DNA from: Calliopsis andreniformis
Lineage: Eukaryota > Arthropoda > Insecta > Hymenoptera > Andrenidae
Assembly: GCF_051401765.1 (NCBI RefSeq)
Contig: NW_027480440.1
Coordinates: 186,001-250,000 of the forward strand
Reading direction: 5' to 3'
DNA: 64,000 nucleotides
The notes below the pieces were generated by a model, which saw only the letters and a list, made by a program, of their open reading frames with translations, was not told where the DNA came from and did no database searches. Position numbers and translations under genes: made by a program. Of the stretch, positions 1 through 12,000 are shown piece by piece. Position 1 is the stretch's first letter. Every line of letters starts with the position of its first letter.

Positions 1-234
1 TTGAGGATTGAGCATTGAGGATTGAGGATTGAGGATTGAAGATTGAGTATTGATGATTGAAGATGGGAGGACTGAGGTTTGAGGTTTGAGGATTGAGGAC
101 GAGTACTGACGGTTGAGGATTGAGGTTTGAGGATTGTGGATTGAGGATTGAGAATGAGGGCTGAGGGTTGAGGATTGAGAATGAGGGCTGAGGGTTGAGG
201 ATTGAGGTTTGAGTATAGAATCCTGAGAATTCAG
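1..234 (+). repeat. Partial copy of the 320-bp B'-B' block
   Basis: The first 234 bases match the block that ends at 3703 (shift 3469), at 11722 (shift 11488) and at 20523. Shared marks are an 8-bp unit in AAGATGGGAGGACTGAGG, a 6-bp unit in GAGGACGAGTACTG, two GAGAATGAGGGCTGAGGG segments and a terminal hairpin. The full block is 320 bp at 3383-3703, 11402-11722 and 20203-20523, so here its first part lies outside the window. Confidence 0.85.
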
Positions 235-237
235 GAT
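220..237. other. Short inverted repeat ATCCTGA-GAAT-TCAGGAT
   Basis: A 7-bp stem with a 4-base loop spanning an EcoRI-type GAATTC, immediately before and into a B-type anchor. Inverted repeats are rare on this C-poor strand. The same element is at 3689-3706, 11708-11725 and 20509-20526. A degenerate form with CCATGAGAATTCAGG precedes the anchors at 3383, 10396, 11402, 19196 and 20203. Confidence 0.8.
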
Positions 238-1705
238 ATTCTATTGAGTATTGAGAATTGAGGATTGATGGTTGAGTATTGAGGATTGAGTATTGAGGAT
301 TGAGGATTGAGGATTGAGGATTGGGGATTGAGAATTGAGGATTGAGGGTTGAGGATTGAGGATTGAGGATTGTGGATTGAGGATTGAGGATTGAGGATTG
401 AGGATTGAGGATTGAGGATTGAGTATTGAGGATTGAGGATTGAGGATTGAGGATTGAGGATTGAGGATTGAGGATTGAGGATTGAGGATTGAGGATTGAG
501 GATTGAGGATTGAGGATTGAGGATTGAGGATTGAGTGTAGAGGACTGAGGATTGAAGATTGATGACTGAGGACTGAGTCTTGAGGTTTCAGGGTTGAGGA
601 TTGAGGATTGAGCATTGAATATTGAGGATTGAGATTTGTGGACTGAGGCATGAACATTAACGGTTGAGGACTGAGGACTGAGATTTGAGGATTGTGGATT
701 GAGGATTGAGGATTGAGGATTGAGTGTTGAGGATTGAGGATTGAGGATTGAGGATTGAGGATTGCGGACTGAGGTTTGGTGATTGAGGATTGAGGATTGA
801 GGATTAAGTATTCTGGATTGAGTATTGAGGATTGTAGATTGAGGATTGAGGACTGAGGATTGAAGATTGATGAGTGAGGACTGAGTGTTGAGGTTTCAGG
901 GTTGAGGATTGAGGACTGAGCATTGAATATTGAGGATTGAGGTTTCTGGACTGAGGTATGAACACTAACGGTTGAGGATTGAGGACTGAGATTTGAGGAC
1001 TGAGGATTGAGGATTGAGCACTGAGGATTGAGGTTTGAGCATTGAGATTTGAATATTGAAAATTGAGGGTTGAGTATTGAAAACTGAGCATTGCGGATAT
1101 ACTGTTGAGGATTGAGGATTGAGGGTTGAGTACTGAGGATTGAGGATTGAAGACTGAGGATTGACGATAGAGGATTGAAGATTGAGGAATGAGGGTTGAG
1201 CATTGAGTGTTGAGAATTGTTGTTCGTAGACTGAGATTTGAAGAATGAGGATTGAGTATTGAATAGTGAGAATTGAAGCTATTTTATTGAGGATTGAGGA
1301 TTGAGGATTGAGGACTGATGATTGAGGATTGGTGATTGAGGATTGAGGATTGAGGATTAAGGATTCAGGATTGAGGATTGAGGATTGAGGATTGAGTATT
1401 GAGGATTGAGGGTTGAGGATTGCGGTTTTGAGGTTTGAGGATTGAGGATTGAGGATTGAGGATTGAGGACAGAGGATTGAGGATTGAGGATTGATGGCTG
1501 CAGATTGATGATTGAAGATACAGAATTGAGGATGGAGTATTGCGGATTGAGGATTGAGGATTGAGAATTGAATATTGAGGATTGAGGATTGAGGATAGAA
1601 TATTGTGGAATGAGGGTTGAGGATTGGGTGTTGAGAATTGATGTTTGAGGATTGAGATCTGAATGTTGAAGATTGTGGATTTAGTATTTAAAACTGTGAC
1701 TTAAG
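234..1705 (+). repeat. Segmental duplication, copy a (partner 4591-6034)
   Basis: Anchors at 1095, 1275 and 1705 correspond to 5431, 5611 and 6034 (shifts 4336, 4336, 4329). The block holds two GTTTCAGGGTTGAGG boxes 308 bp apart (585 and 893) with ATTAACGG or CTAACGG segments, then a D-type anchor (1095), a C-type anchor (1275) and an A-type anchor (1705). Homology to the partner begins about 90 bp after the first anchor: the left flank here is a B-type anchor, in the partner an A-type anchor. The exchange therefore fell in the heptamer tract next to the anchor. Confidence 0.85.
426..535 (+). repeat. Perfect TTGAGGA run, 110 bp
   Basis: Uninterrupted TTGAGGA units, just under 16 copies. The corresponding tract in the 4.6-kb partner is longer, consistent with length mutation by slippage. 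Confidence 0.9.
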
Positions 1706-2048
1706 GAAATACTGTTGAGGATTGAGAATTGAGGATTGAGGATTGAGGTTTGAGGATTGAGGATTGAGGATTGAGGATTGAGGATTGAGGATTGAGGATT
1801 GAGGATTGAGGATTGAGGATTGAATCCTGACGATTGAGGATTGAGGATTGAGGATTGAGGATTGAGGATGGAGGATTGAGGATTGAGTATTGAGTATTGA
1901 AGATTGATGATCGACGATTGAGGATTGAGGATTGAAGATTGAGGATTGGTTACTGAGTGTTGATGGTTGAATGATGAGAATTGATGTTTGTGGATAGAGA
2001 TCTGAAGATTGCAGGTTGAGTATTGAGTATTGAAAACTGTGAATAGAT
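1705..2048 (+). repeat. 343-bp A-to-B anchor unit
   Basis: A pure heptamer tract follows the 1705 anchor. A segment with GATCGACGATTGAGG and GGTTACTGAGTGTTGATGG then leads into the B-type anchor at 2048. The second half matches the segments ending at 4039, 12016 and 20817. The length is 49 heptamers. Confidence 0.75.
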
Positions 2049-2901
2049 GATATTCTATTGAGGATTGAGGATTGACGACTGATTGTTGAGGACTGAAGGC
2101 TGAAGATAGAGGATTCAGAATTGATGTTTCAGGATTGAGGTTTGAGGACTGAGGATTGAGGATTGAGGATTGAGGATTGAGGATTGAGGATTGAGGATTG
2201 AAGATTGAGGATTGAGGATTGAGGTTTGTGGATTGAGGACGAGGACTGAGGGTTGAGTATTGACGTTTGAGGTCCGAGGATTGAGGATTGAGGATTGAGA
2301 ATTGAGTATTGAGGATTGAAGATTGAGGATTGAGGATTGAGGATTGAGGATTGAGGACTGAGGATTGAGGATTGAAGATTGAGTATTGAGGATTGAAGAT
2401 TGAGGATTGAGGATTGAGGATTGAGGATTGAGGATTGAGGATTGAAGATTGAGGATTGGGGATTGAGGATTGACGATTGAGGATTGAGCATTGAGGATTG
2501 AGAGTTGAGAATTGAAGATTGAGGATTGGGTATTGAGGATTGAAGAATGAGGATTAAGGATTGAGTATTGAGGATTGAGGATTAAGGATTCAGGATTGAG
2601 GATTGAGGATTGAGGATTGAGGATTGAGGATTGAGGATTGAGGATTGAGGATTGAGGATTGAGGACAGAGGATTGAAGATTGAGGATTGATGGCTGCAGA
2701 TTGATGATTGAAGATAGAGAATTGAGGATTGAGTATTGCGGATTGAGGATTGAGTATTGAGAATTGAACATTGAGGATTGAGGATTGGGGATAGAATATT
2801 GTGGACTGAGGGTTGAGGATTGGGTGTTGAGAATTGATGTTTGAGGATTGAGATCTGAATGTTGAAGATTGTGGATTGAGTATTTAAAACTGGGAATTAA
2901 G
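2048..2901 (+). repeat. 853-bp unit of the 12.0/20.8-kb family
   Basis: The unit opens with a B-type anchor and AGGATTCAGAATTGATGTTTC, carries the GGACGAGGACTGAGG box near 2238, and has a second half with the CTGCAG box. It ends at 2901 in a hybrid anchor: the A-type upstream half (TTTAAAACTGGGAATTAAGG) joined to the B-type ending (ATATTCTATTGAGG). Related units are 12016-12862 and 20817-21663 (846 bp each) and the shortened 4039-4591. Confidence 0.8.
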
Positions 2902-3383
2902 GATATTCTATTGAGGATTGAGGATTCACAACTGATTGTTGAGGACCTAGGGCTGAAGATTGAGGATTCAGTGTTGAGGATTCAGGATTGAGGTTTGAGG
3001 ACTGAGGATTGAGGATTGAGGATTGAGGATTGAGGATTGAGGATTGAAGACTGAGGATTGGGTATTGAGGATTGAACATTGAGGATTGAGTGTTGAGGGT
3101 AGAGGATTGAGGATTGAGGATTGAAGGATGAATATTAATGACTGAATATTGAGGATTGAGGATTGAGGGTTGTGGATTGAGGACGAGGACTGAGGGTTGA
3201 GTATTGATGTTTGAAGTCTGAGGATTCAGGATTGAGGATTGAGAATTGAGGATTGAGGATTGAGGATGGAGGATTGAAGAGAGAGGACTGAGTGTTGAGG
3301 ATTGAGTGTTGAGAATTGATGTTTGAGGATTGAGATTTGATTATTGAATATTGTGGATTGAGTATTGAACCATGAGAATTCAG
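2901..3383 (+). repeat. 482-bp unit with GGACGAGG box
   Basis: It carries GAATATTAATGACTGAATATTG (in two overlapping pieces), the GGACGAGGACTGAGG box near 3182 and a GGAGGATTGAAGAGAGAGG segment before a B-type anchor. The same ordered landmarks occur in the longer 9467-10396 and 18274-19196 units, so this looks like a shortened relative. Its length is 1 bp short of a multiple of 7, accounted for by one 6-bp unit (CGAGGA). Confidence 0.7.
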
Positions 3384-3703
3384 GATATTCTATTGAGTAT
3401 TGAGAACTGAGGATTGATGATTGAGTATTGAGGACTGATGGTTGACGGTTGATTGCTGAATACTGAGGATTGAGGATTGAGCATTGAGGATTGAGGATTG
3501 AGGATTGAAGATTGAGTATTGATGATTGAAGATGGGAGGACTGAGGTTTGAGGTTTGAGGATTGAGGACGAGTACTGACGGTTGAGGATTGAGGTTTGAG
3601 GATTGTGGATTGAGGATTGAGAATGAGGGCTGAGGGTTGAGGATTGAGAATGAGGGCTGAGGGTTGATGATTGAGGTTTGAGTATAGAATCCTGAGAATT
3701 CAG
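3383..3703 (+). repeat. 320-bp B'-B' block, copy 1
   Basis: Exactly the same length as 11402-11722 and 20203-20523. Marks in order: GGACTGATGG, GATTGCTGAATACTGAGG, GATGGGAGGACTGAGG, GACGAGTACTGACGG, two GAATGAGGGCTGAGGG segments, and the hairpin at 3689-3706. The 320-bp length is 2 bp short of a multiple of 7. That fits three 6-bp units and one 8-bp unit. Confidence 0.85.
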
Positions 3704-4591
3704 GATATTCTATTGAGAATTGAGAATTGAGGATTGATGGATGAGTATTGAGGATTGAGTATTGAGGATTGAGGATTGAGGATTGAGGATTGAAGATTGA
3801 GTATTGAGGATTGAAGCCTGACGATTGAGGAATGAGGATTGAGGATTGAGGATTGCGGATGGAGGATTGAGGATTGAGTATTGAGTATTGAAGATTGATG
3901 ATCGACGATTGAGGATTGAGGATTGAAGATTGAGGATTGGTTACTGAGTGTTGATGGTTGAATGATGAGAATTGATGTTTGTGGATAGAGATCTGAAGAT
4001 TGCAGGTTGAGTATTGAGTATTGAAAACTGTGAATAGATGATATTCTATTGAGGATTGAGGATTGACGACTGATTGTTGAGGACTGAAGGCTGAAGATAG
4101 AGGATTCAGAATTGATGTTTCAGGATTGAGGTTTGAGGACTGAGGATTGAGGATTGAGGATTGAGGATTGAGGATTGAGGATTGAGGATTGAAGATTGAG
4201 GATTGAGGATTGAGGTTTGTGGATTGAGGACGAGGACTGAGGGTTGAGTATTGACGTTTGAGGTCCGAGGATTGAGGATTGAGGATTGAGAATTGAGTAT
4301 TGAGGATTGAAGATTGAGGATTGAGGATTGAGGATTGAGGATTGAGGATTGAGGACAGAGGATTGAGGATTGAGGATTGATGGCTGCAGATTGATGATTG
4401 AAGATAGAGAATTGAGGATTGAGTATTGCGGATTGAGGATTGAGTATTGAGAATTGAACATTGAGGATTGAGGATTGGGGATAGAATATTGTGGACTGAG
4501 GGTTGAGGATTGGGTGTTGAGAATTGATGTTTGAGGATTGAGATCTGAATGTTGAAGATTGTGGATTGAGTATTTAAAACTGGGAATTAAG
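3703..4591 (+). repeat. Mosaic unit: 336-bp plus a shortened 552-bp relative of 2048-2901
   Basis: 3703-4039 is 48 heptamers and ends like 1705-2048. 4039-4591 repeats both ends of 2048-2901 but lacks 301 bp (43 heptamers) of its interior, a clean register-preserving deletion. It ends in the A-type anchor variant with CTGGGAATTAAGG and ACTGTCGAGG that is also seen at 12862 and 21663. Confidence 0.75.
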
Positions 4592-6034
4592 GATATACTG
4601 TCGAGGATTGAGAATTGAGGATTGAGGATTGAGGTTTGAGGATTGAGGATTGAGAATTGAGGATTGAGGGTTGAGGATTGAGGATTGAGGATTGTGGATT
4701 GAGGATTGAGGATTGAGGATTGAGGATTGAGGATTGAGGATTGAGTATTGAGGATTGAGGATTGAGGATTGAGGATTGAGGATTGAGGATTGAGGATTGA
4801 GGATTGAGGATTGAGGATTGAGGATTGAGGATTGAGGATTGAGGATTGAGGATTGAGGATTGAGGATTGAGTGTAGAGGACTGAGGATTGAAGATTGATG
4901 ACTGAGGACTGAGTCTTGAGGTTTCAGGGTTGAGGATTGAGGATTGAGCATTGAATATTGAGGATTGAGATTTGTGGACTGAGGTATGAACATTAACGGT
5001 TGAGGACTGAGGACTGAGATTTGAGGATTGTGGATTGAGGATTGAGGATTGAGGATTGAGTGTTGAGGATTGAGGATTGAGGATTGAGGATTGAGGATTG
5101 CGGACTGAGGTTTGGTGATTGAGGATTGAGGATTGAGGATTAAGTGTTCTGGATTGAGTATTGAGGATTGTAGATTGAGGATTGAGGACTGAGGATTGAA
5201 GATTGATGAGTGAGGACTGAGTGTTGAGGTTTCAGGGTTGAGGATTGAGGATTGAGCATTGAATATTGAGGATTGAGGTTTCTGGACTGAGGTATGAACA
5301 CTAACGGTTGAGGATTGAGGACTGAGATTTGAGGATTGAGGATTGAGGATTGAGCACTGAGGATTGAGGTTTGAGCATTGAGATTTGAATATTGAAAATT
5401 GAGGGTTGAGTATTGAAAACTGAAAATTGCGGATATACTGTTGAGGATTGAGGATTGAGTGTTGAGTACTGAGGATTGAGGATTGAAGACTGAGGATTGA
5501 CGATAGAGGATTGAAGATTGAGGAATGAGGGTTGAGCATTGAGTGTTGAGAATTGTTGTTCGTAGACTGAGATTTGAAGAATGAGGATTGAGTATTGAAT
5601 AGTGAGAATTGAAGCTATTTTATTGAGGATTGAGGATTGAGGATTGAGGACTGATGATTGAGGATTGGTGGTTGAGGATTGAGGATTTAGGATTAAGGAT
5701 TCAGGATTGAGGATTGAGGATTGAGTATTGAGGATTGAGGGTTGAGGATTGCGGTTTTGAGGTTTGAGGATTGAGGATTGAGGATTGAGGATTGAGGACA
5801 GAGGATTGAGGATTGAGGATTGATGGCTGCAGATTGATGATTGAAGATACAGAATTGAGGATGGAGTATTGCGGATTGAGGATTGAGGATTGAGAATTGA
5901 ATATTGAGGATTGAGGATTGAGGATAGAATATTGTGGACTGAGGGTTGAGGATTGGGTGTTGAGAATTGAGGTTTAAGGATTGAGATCTGAATGTTGATG
6001 ATTGTGGATTTAGTATTTAAAACTGTGACTTAAG
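4591..6034 (+). repeat. Segmental duplication, copy b (partner 234-1705)
   Basis: Same landmark order as the partner: paired GTTTCAGGGTTGAGG boxes at 4921 and 5229 (308 bp apart, as in copy a), D-type anchor 5431, C-type anchor 5611, A-type anchor 6034. The first interval is 21 bp (three heptamers) shorter and the last 7 bp shorter than in copy a. A shared 8-bp unit in GCGGTTTTGAGG shifts the register by +1 in both copies. Confidence 0.85.
4748..4871 (+). repeat. Longest perfect TTGAGGA run noticed, 124 bp
   Basis: Nearly 18 exact units without interruption. It is the longest perfect stretch I noticed; others of similar size are 426-535 and 42005-42119. Such tracts are the most likely to change length or to be mis-assembled. 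Confidence 0.85.
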
Positions 6035-9000
6035 GATATACTGTTGAGGATTGAGAATTGAGGATTGAGGATTGAGGTTTGAGGATTGAGGATTGAGGAT
6101 TGAGGATTGAGGATTGAGGATTGAGGATTGAGGATTGAGGATTGAGGATTGAGGACTGATGATTGAGGATTGAGGATTGAGGATTGAGGATTGAGGATTG
6201 AGGGTTGAGGATTGAGGACTGAGGATTGAGGATTGAGGATTGAGGATTGAGGATTGAGGATTGAGGATTGGGGATTGAGGATTGAGGATTGAGGGTTGAG
6301 GATTGAGGGTTGAGGATTGAGGATTGATGTTTGAGGATCGAGGAATGAGGATTGAGTACTGAGGATTGAGGATTGAAGACTGAGGATTGAGGATGGAGGA
6401 TTGAGGATCGAGGATTGAGGATTGAGGATTGAGGATTGAGGATTGAGGATTGAGGTTTGAGGATCGAGGATTGAGGATTGAGGATTGAGGACTGATGATT
6501 GAGGATTGAAGATTGAGGATTGAGGATTGAGGGTTCGAGATTGAGGACTGAGGGTTGAGAATTGTTGTTTGTAGATAGAGGTTTCAAGATTGAGGTTTGA
6601 GTTTTGAAAACTGAGAATTGACGATATATTATTGAGGATTGAGGATTGAGGATTGAGGATTGATTGTTGAGGTTTCAGGATTGAAGGTTGAGGATCCAGG
6701 GTTGAGGATTGAGTGTTGAGGACTGAGAGTTGAGTATTGAATGTTGTGAATTGAGGATTGTGCATTGAATATTGAGGATTGAAGGTTGAGGACTGAGGTT
6801 TGAGGATTGAGGATTGAGGAGTGAAGATTGAGGATTGAGGATTGAGGTTTGAGGATTGAGGAATGAGGGTTGAGGATTGGGTATTGAGGTTTGAGGATTG
6901 TGGACTGATGATTGAGGATTGAGGATTGAGGACTGATGATTGAGTATTGAGGATTGATGGCTGCAGATTGATGATTGAAGATAGAGGATTGAGGATTGAG
7001 TGTTGAGGATTGAGGATTGAGAATTGAATATTGAGGATTGAGGATTGGGGATAGAATATTGTGGACTGAGGGTTGATGATTGGGTGTTGAGAATTGATGT
7101 TTGAGGGTTGAGGTCTGAATGTTGAAGATTGTGGATTGAGTATTTAAAACTGTGAATTAAGGATATACTGTTGAGGATTGAGGATTGAGGTTTGAGGATT
7201 GAGGATTGAGGATTGAGGATTGAGGATTGAGGATTGAGGATTGAGGATTGAGGATTGATGATTGAGGATTGAGGATTGAGGATTGAGGATTGAGGATCGA
7301 GGGTTGAGGATTGAGGGTCGAGGATTGAGGATTGAGGATTGAGGATTGATGATTGAGGATTGAGAATTGAGGATTGAGGAATGAGCGCTGAGGATTGAGG
7401 ATTGAGGTTTGAGGATTTAGGATTGAGGATTGAGGATTGAGGATTGAGGACAGAGGATTGAGGATTGAGGATTGATGGCTGCAGATTGATGATTGAAGAT
7501 AGAGTATTGAGGATTGAGTATTGCGGATTGAGGATTGAGGATTGACGATTGAGAATTGAATATTGAGGATTGAGGATTGGGGATAGAATATTGTGGACTG
7601 AGGGTTGAGGATTGGGTGTTGAGAATTGATGTTTGAGGATTGAGATCTGAATGTTGAAGATTGTGGATTGAGTATTTAAAACTGTGAATTAAGGATATAC
7701 TGTTGAGGATTGAGAATTGAGAATTGAGGATTGAGGATTGAGGTTTGAGGATTGAGGATTGAGGATTGAGGATTGAGGATTGAGGGTTGAGGATTGAGGA
7801 TTGAGGATTGAGGACTGAGGATTGAGGATTGAGGATTGAGGATTGAGGATTGAGGATTGAGGATTGAGGATTGAGGATAGAGGATTGAGGATTGATGATT
7901 GAGGACTGAGTGTTGATGGTTGAGTGATGAGAATTGATGTTTCTGGACTGAGATTTGAAGATTGAAGAATGGGGATTGAGTATTGAAAACTGTGAACTGA
8001 GGATATTCTATTGAGGATTGAGGATTGACAACTGATTGTTGCGGACTCAGGGCTGAAGATTGAGGATTAAGGATTGAGGATTCAGGATTGAGGTTTGAGG
8101 ACTGAGGATTGAGGATTGAGGATTGAGGATTGAGGGTTGTGAATTCAGGCCGAGGACTGAGGGTTGAGTATTGATGTTTGAAATCTGAGGTTTGAGGATT
8201 GAGGATTGAGAATTGAGGATTGAGTATTGAGGATTGAGTATTGAGAATTGAGGATTGAGGATTGAAGATTGAATATTGATGATTGAAGATTGAGGATCGA
8301 GGATTGAGGGTTGTGGATTGAGGACGAGGACTGAGGGTTGAGTATTGATGTTTGAGGTCTGAGGATTGAGGATTGAGGATTGAGAATTGAGGATTGAGGA
8401 TTGCGGATAGAAGATTGAGGATTGGGTATTGCGGATTGAACATTGAGGATTGTGGATTGAGGATTGAGGATTGAGGACTGAATATTGAATATTGATGATT
8501 GAATATTGAGGATTGAGGACTGATGGTTGTGGATTGAGGACGAGGACTGAGGGTTGAGTATTGCTGTTTGAGGTCTGAGGATTGAGGATTGAGGATTGAG
8601 AATTGAGGTTTGAGGATTGAGGATTGAAGATTGAGCATTGGGTATTGAGGATTGAAGAATGAGGATTGAGGATTGAGGATTGAGGATTGAGGATTGAAGA
8701 CTGAGTGTTGAGGGTTGAGTGATGAGCATTGATGTTTGTGGATAGAGATTTGAAGATTGCAGATTGAGTATTGAGTATTGAAAACTGTGAATTGATGATA
8801 TTCTCTTGAGGATTGAGGATTGACAACTGATTGTTGAGGACTGAGGGCTGAAGGTTGAGGATTCAGGATTGAGGATTCAGGATTGTGGTTTGAGGACCGA
8901 GGATTGAGGATTGAGGATTGAGGATTGAGAATTGAAGATTGAGGATTGAGTATTGGTGGTTGTGGATTGAGGACGAGGACTGACGGTTGAGTATTGATGT

Positions 9001-12000
9001 TTGAGGTCTGAGGATTGAGGATTGAGGATTGAGAATTGAGGATTGCGGATTGAAGATTGGGGATTGGGTATTGATGATTGAAGAATGAGGATTGAGTATT
9101 GAGTATTGAGGATTGAGGATTGAAGATTGAGTATTGAGGATTGAAGATTGACGATTGAGGATTGAGGATTGAGGATTGAGGATTGAGGATTGAGGATTGA
9201 AAATTGAGTATTGAGGATTGAAGATTGGGGATTGAGGATTGAGGATTGAGGATTGAGGATTGAGGATTGAGAATTGAGGTTTGAGGATTGAGGATTGAAG
9301 GTTGAGGATTGGGTATTGAGGATTGAAGAATGAGGATTGAGGGTTGAGGATTGAGGATTGAGGATTGAAGACTGAGTATTGAGGGTTGAGTGATGAGAAT
9401 TGATGTTTGTGAGTAGAGGTCTGAAGATTGCAGATTGAGTATTGAGTATTGAAAACTGTGAATTGAGGATATTCTATTGAGGATTGAGGATTCAAAACTG
9501 ATTGTTGAGGACCTAGGGCTGAAGATTGAGTATTCAGTGTTGAGGATTCAGGATTGAGGTTTGAGGACTGAGGATTGAGGATTGAGGATTGAGGATTGAG
9601 GATTGAGGATTGAGGATTGAAGACTGAGGATTGGGTATTGAGGATTGAACATTGAGGATTGAGTGTTGAGGGTAGACGATTGAGGATTGAGGATTGAAGG
9701 TTGAATATTAATGACTGAATATTGAGGATTGAGGATTGAGGGTTGTGGATTGAGGACGAGGACTGAGGGTTGAGTATTGATGTTTGAAGTCTGAGGATTC
9801 AGGTTTGAGGATTGAGAATTGAGGATTGAGGATTGAGGATTGAAGATTGAGGATTCGGTATTGAGGATTGAAGAATGAGGATTAAGGAGTGAGGACTGAG
9901 GATTGAGGATTGCAGATTGAGCATTGAAGGTTGAAGATTGAGGATTGAGGATTGAGGATTGAGGATTGAGGATTGAGGATTGAGGATTGAGGATTGAAGA
10001 TTGAGTATTGAGGATTGAAGATTGAGGATTGAGGTTTGAGGATTGGTGATTGAGGATTGAGGATTGAGGATTGGGGATTGAGGATTGACGATTGAGGATT
10101 GAGCATTGAGGATTGAGAGTTGAGGATTGAGGATTGAAGATTGAGTATTGAGGATTGAAGATTGAGGATTGGGTATTGAGGATTGAACATTGAGGATTGA
10201 GTGTTGAGGGTAGAGAATTGAGGATTGAGGATTGAAGGTTGAATATTAATGACTGAATATTGAGGATTGAGGATTAGAATGGAGGATTGAAGAGAGAGGA
10301 CTGAGTGTTGAGGATTGAGTGTTGAGAATTGATGTTAGAGGATTGAGATTTGATTATTGGATATTGTGGATTGAGTATTGATCCATGAGAATTCAGGATA
10401 TTCTATTAAGTATTGACAATTGAGGATTGTTGGTTGAGTACTGAGGATTGATGGTTGAGGGTTGTGCGTTGAATATTGAGGATTGAGGATTGAGGATTGA
10501 GGATTGAGGATTGAAGATTGAATATTGCTGATTGAAGATTGAGGATCGAGGATTGAGGGTTTTGGATTGAGGACGAGGACTGAGGGTTGAGTATTGATGT
10601 TTGAGGTCTGAGGATTGAGGAATGAGGATTGAGAATTGAGGATTGAGGATTGAGGATTGAAGATTGAGTATTGTGTTTTGAGGATTGAATATTGAGGATT
10701 GGGTATTGAGGATTGAAGAATGAGGATTGAAGATTCAGGATTGGGTATTGAGGATTGAGTATTGAGGATTGAAGATTGAGGATTGAGGATTGAGGATTGG
10801 GGATTGACGATTGAGGATTGACGATTGCGGATTGAATATTGAGGATCGAAGATTGAGGACTGAGGATTGAGGATTGAGGATTGAGGGTTGAAGATTGAGG
10901 ATTGGGGATTGAGGATTGACGATTCAGGATTGAGCATTGAGGATTGAGAGTTGAGGATTGAGGATTGAAGATTGAGTATTGAGGATTGAAGATTGAGGAT
11001 TGAGGATTGAGGATTGAAGATTGAGGACTGAGTGTTGAGGGTTGAGAGATGAGAATTGATGTTTGTGGATTGAGATTTGAAGATTGAAGAATGGGGATTA
11101 AGTATTGAAAACTGTTAATTGAGGATATTCTATTGAGGACTGAGGATTGACAATTGATTGTTGAGGACTGAGGGCTGATATTGAGGATTCAGGATTGAGA
11201 ATTCGGGATTGAGGTTTGAGGAGTGTAGATTGAGGGTTGAGGACTGAGGATTGAGGATTGGCGCTTGAGGATTGAGGATTGAGGATGGAGGATTGAAGAG
11301 AGAGGACTGAGTGTTGAGGATTGAGTGTTGAGAATTGATGTTTGAGGATTGAGATTTGATTATTGAATATTGTGGATTGAGTATTGAACCATGAGAATTC
11401 AGGATATTCTATTGAGTATTGAGAACTGAGGATTGATGATTGAGTATTGAGGACTGATGGTTGAGGGTTGATTGCTGAATACTGAGGATTGAGGATTGAG
11501 CATTGAGGATTGAGGATTGAGGATTGAAGATTGAGTATTGATGATTGAAGATGGGAGGACTGAGGTTTGAGGTTTGAGGATTGAGGACGAGTACTGACGG
11601 TTGAGGATTGAGGTTTGAGGGTTGTGGATTGAGGATTGAGAATGAGGGCTGAGGGTTGAGGATTGAGAATGAGGGCTGAGGGTTGAGGATTGAGGTTTGA
11701 GTATAGAATCCTGAGAATTCAGGATATTCTATTGAGTATTGAGAATTGAGGATTGATGGTTGAGTATTGAGGATTCAGGATTGAGGATTGAGGATTGAGG
11801 ATTGATGATTGAAGATTGAGGATTGAGGATTGAGGATGGAGGATTGAGGATTGAGTATTGAGTATTGAAGATTGATGATCGACGATTGAGGATTGAGGAT
11901 TGAAGATTGAGGATTGGTTACTGAGTGTTGATGGTTGTATGATGAGAATTGATGTTTGTGGATAGAGATTTGAAGATTGCAGGTTGAGTATTGAGTATTG

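Noticed and set aside
220..237. Hairpin as a transcription terminator
   Set aside because: The stem is only 7 bp, no T-run follows, and there is no gene to terminate.
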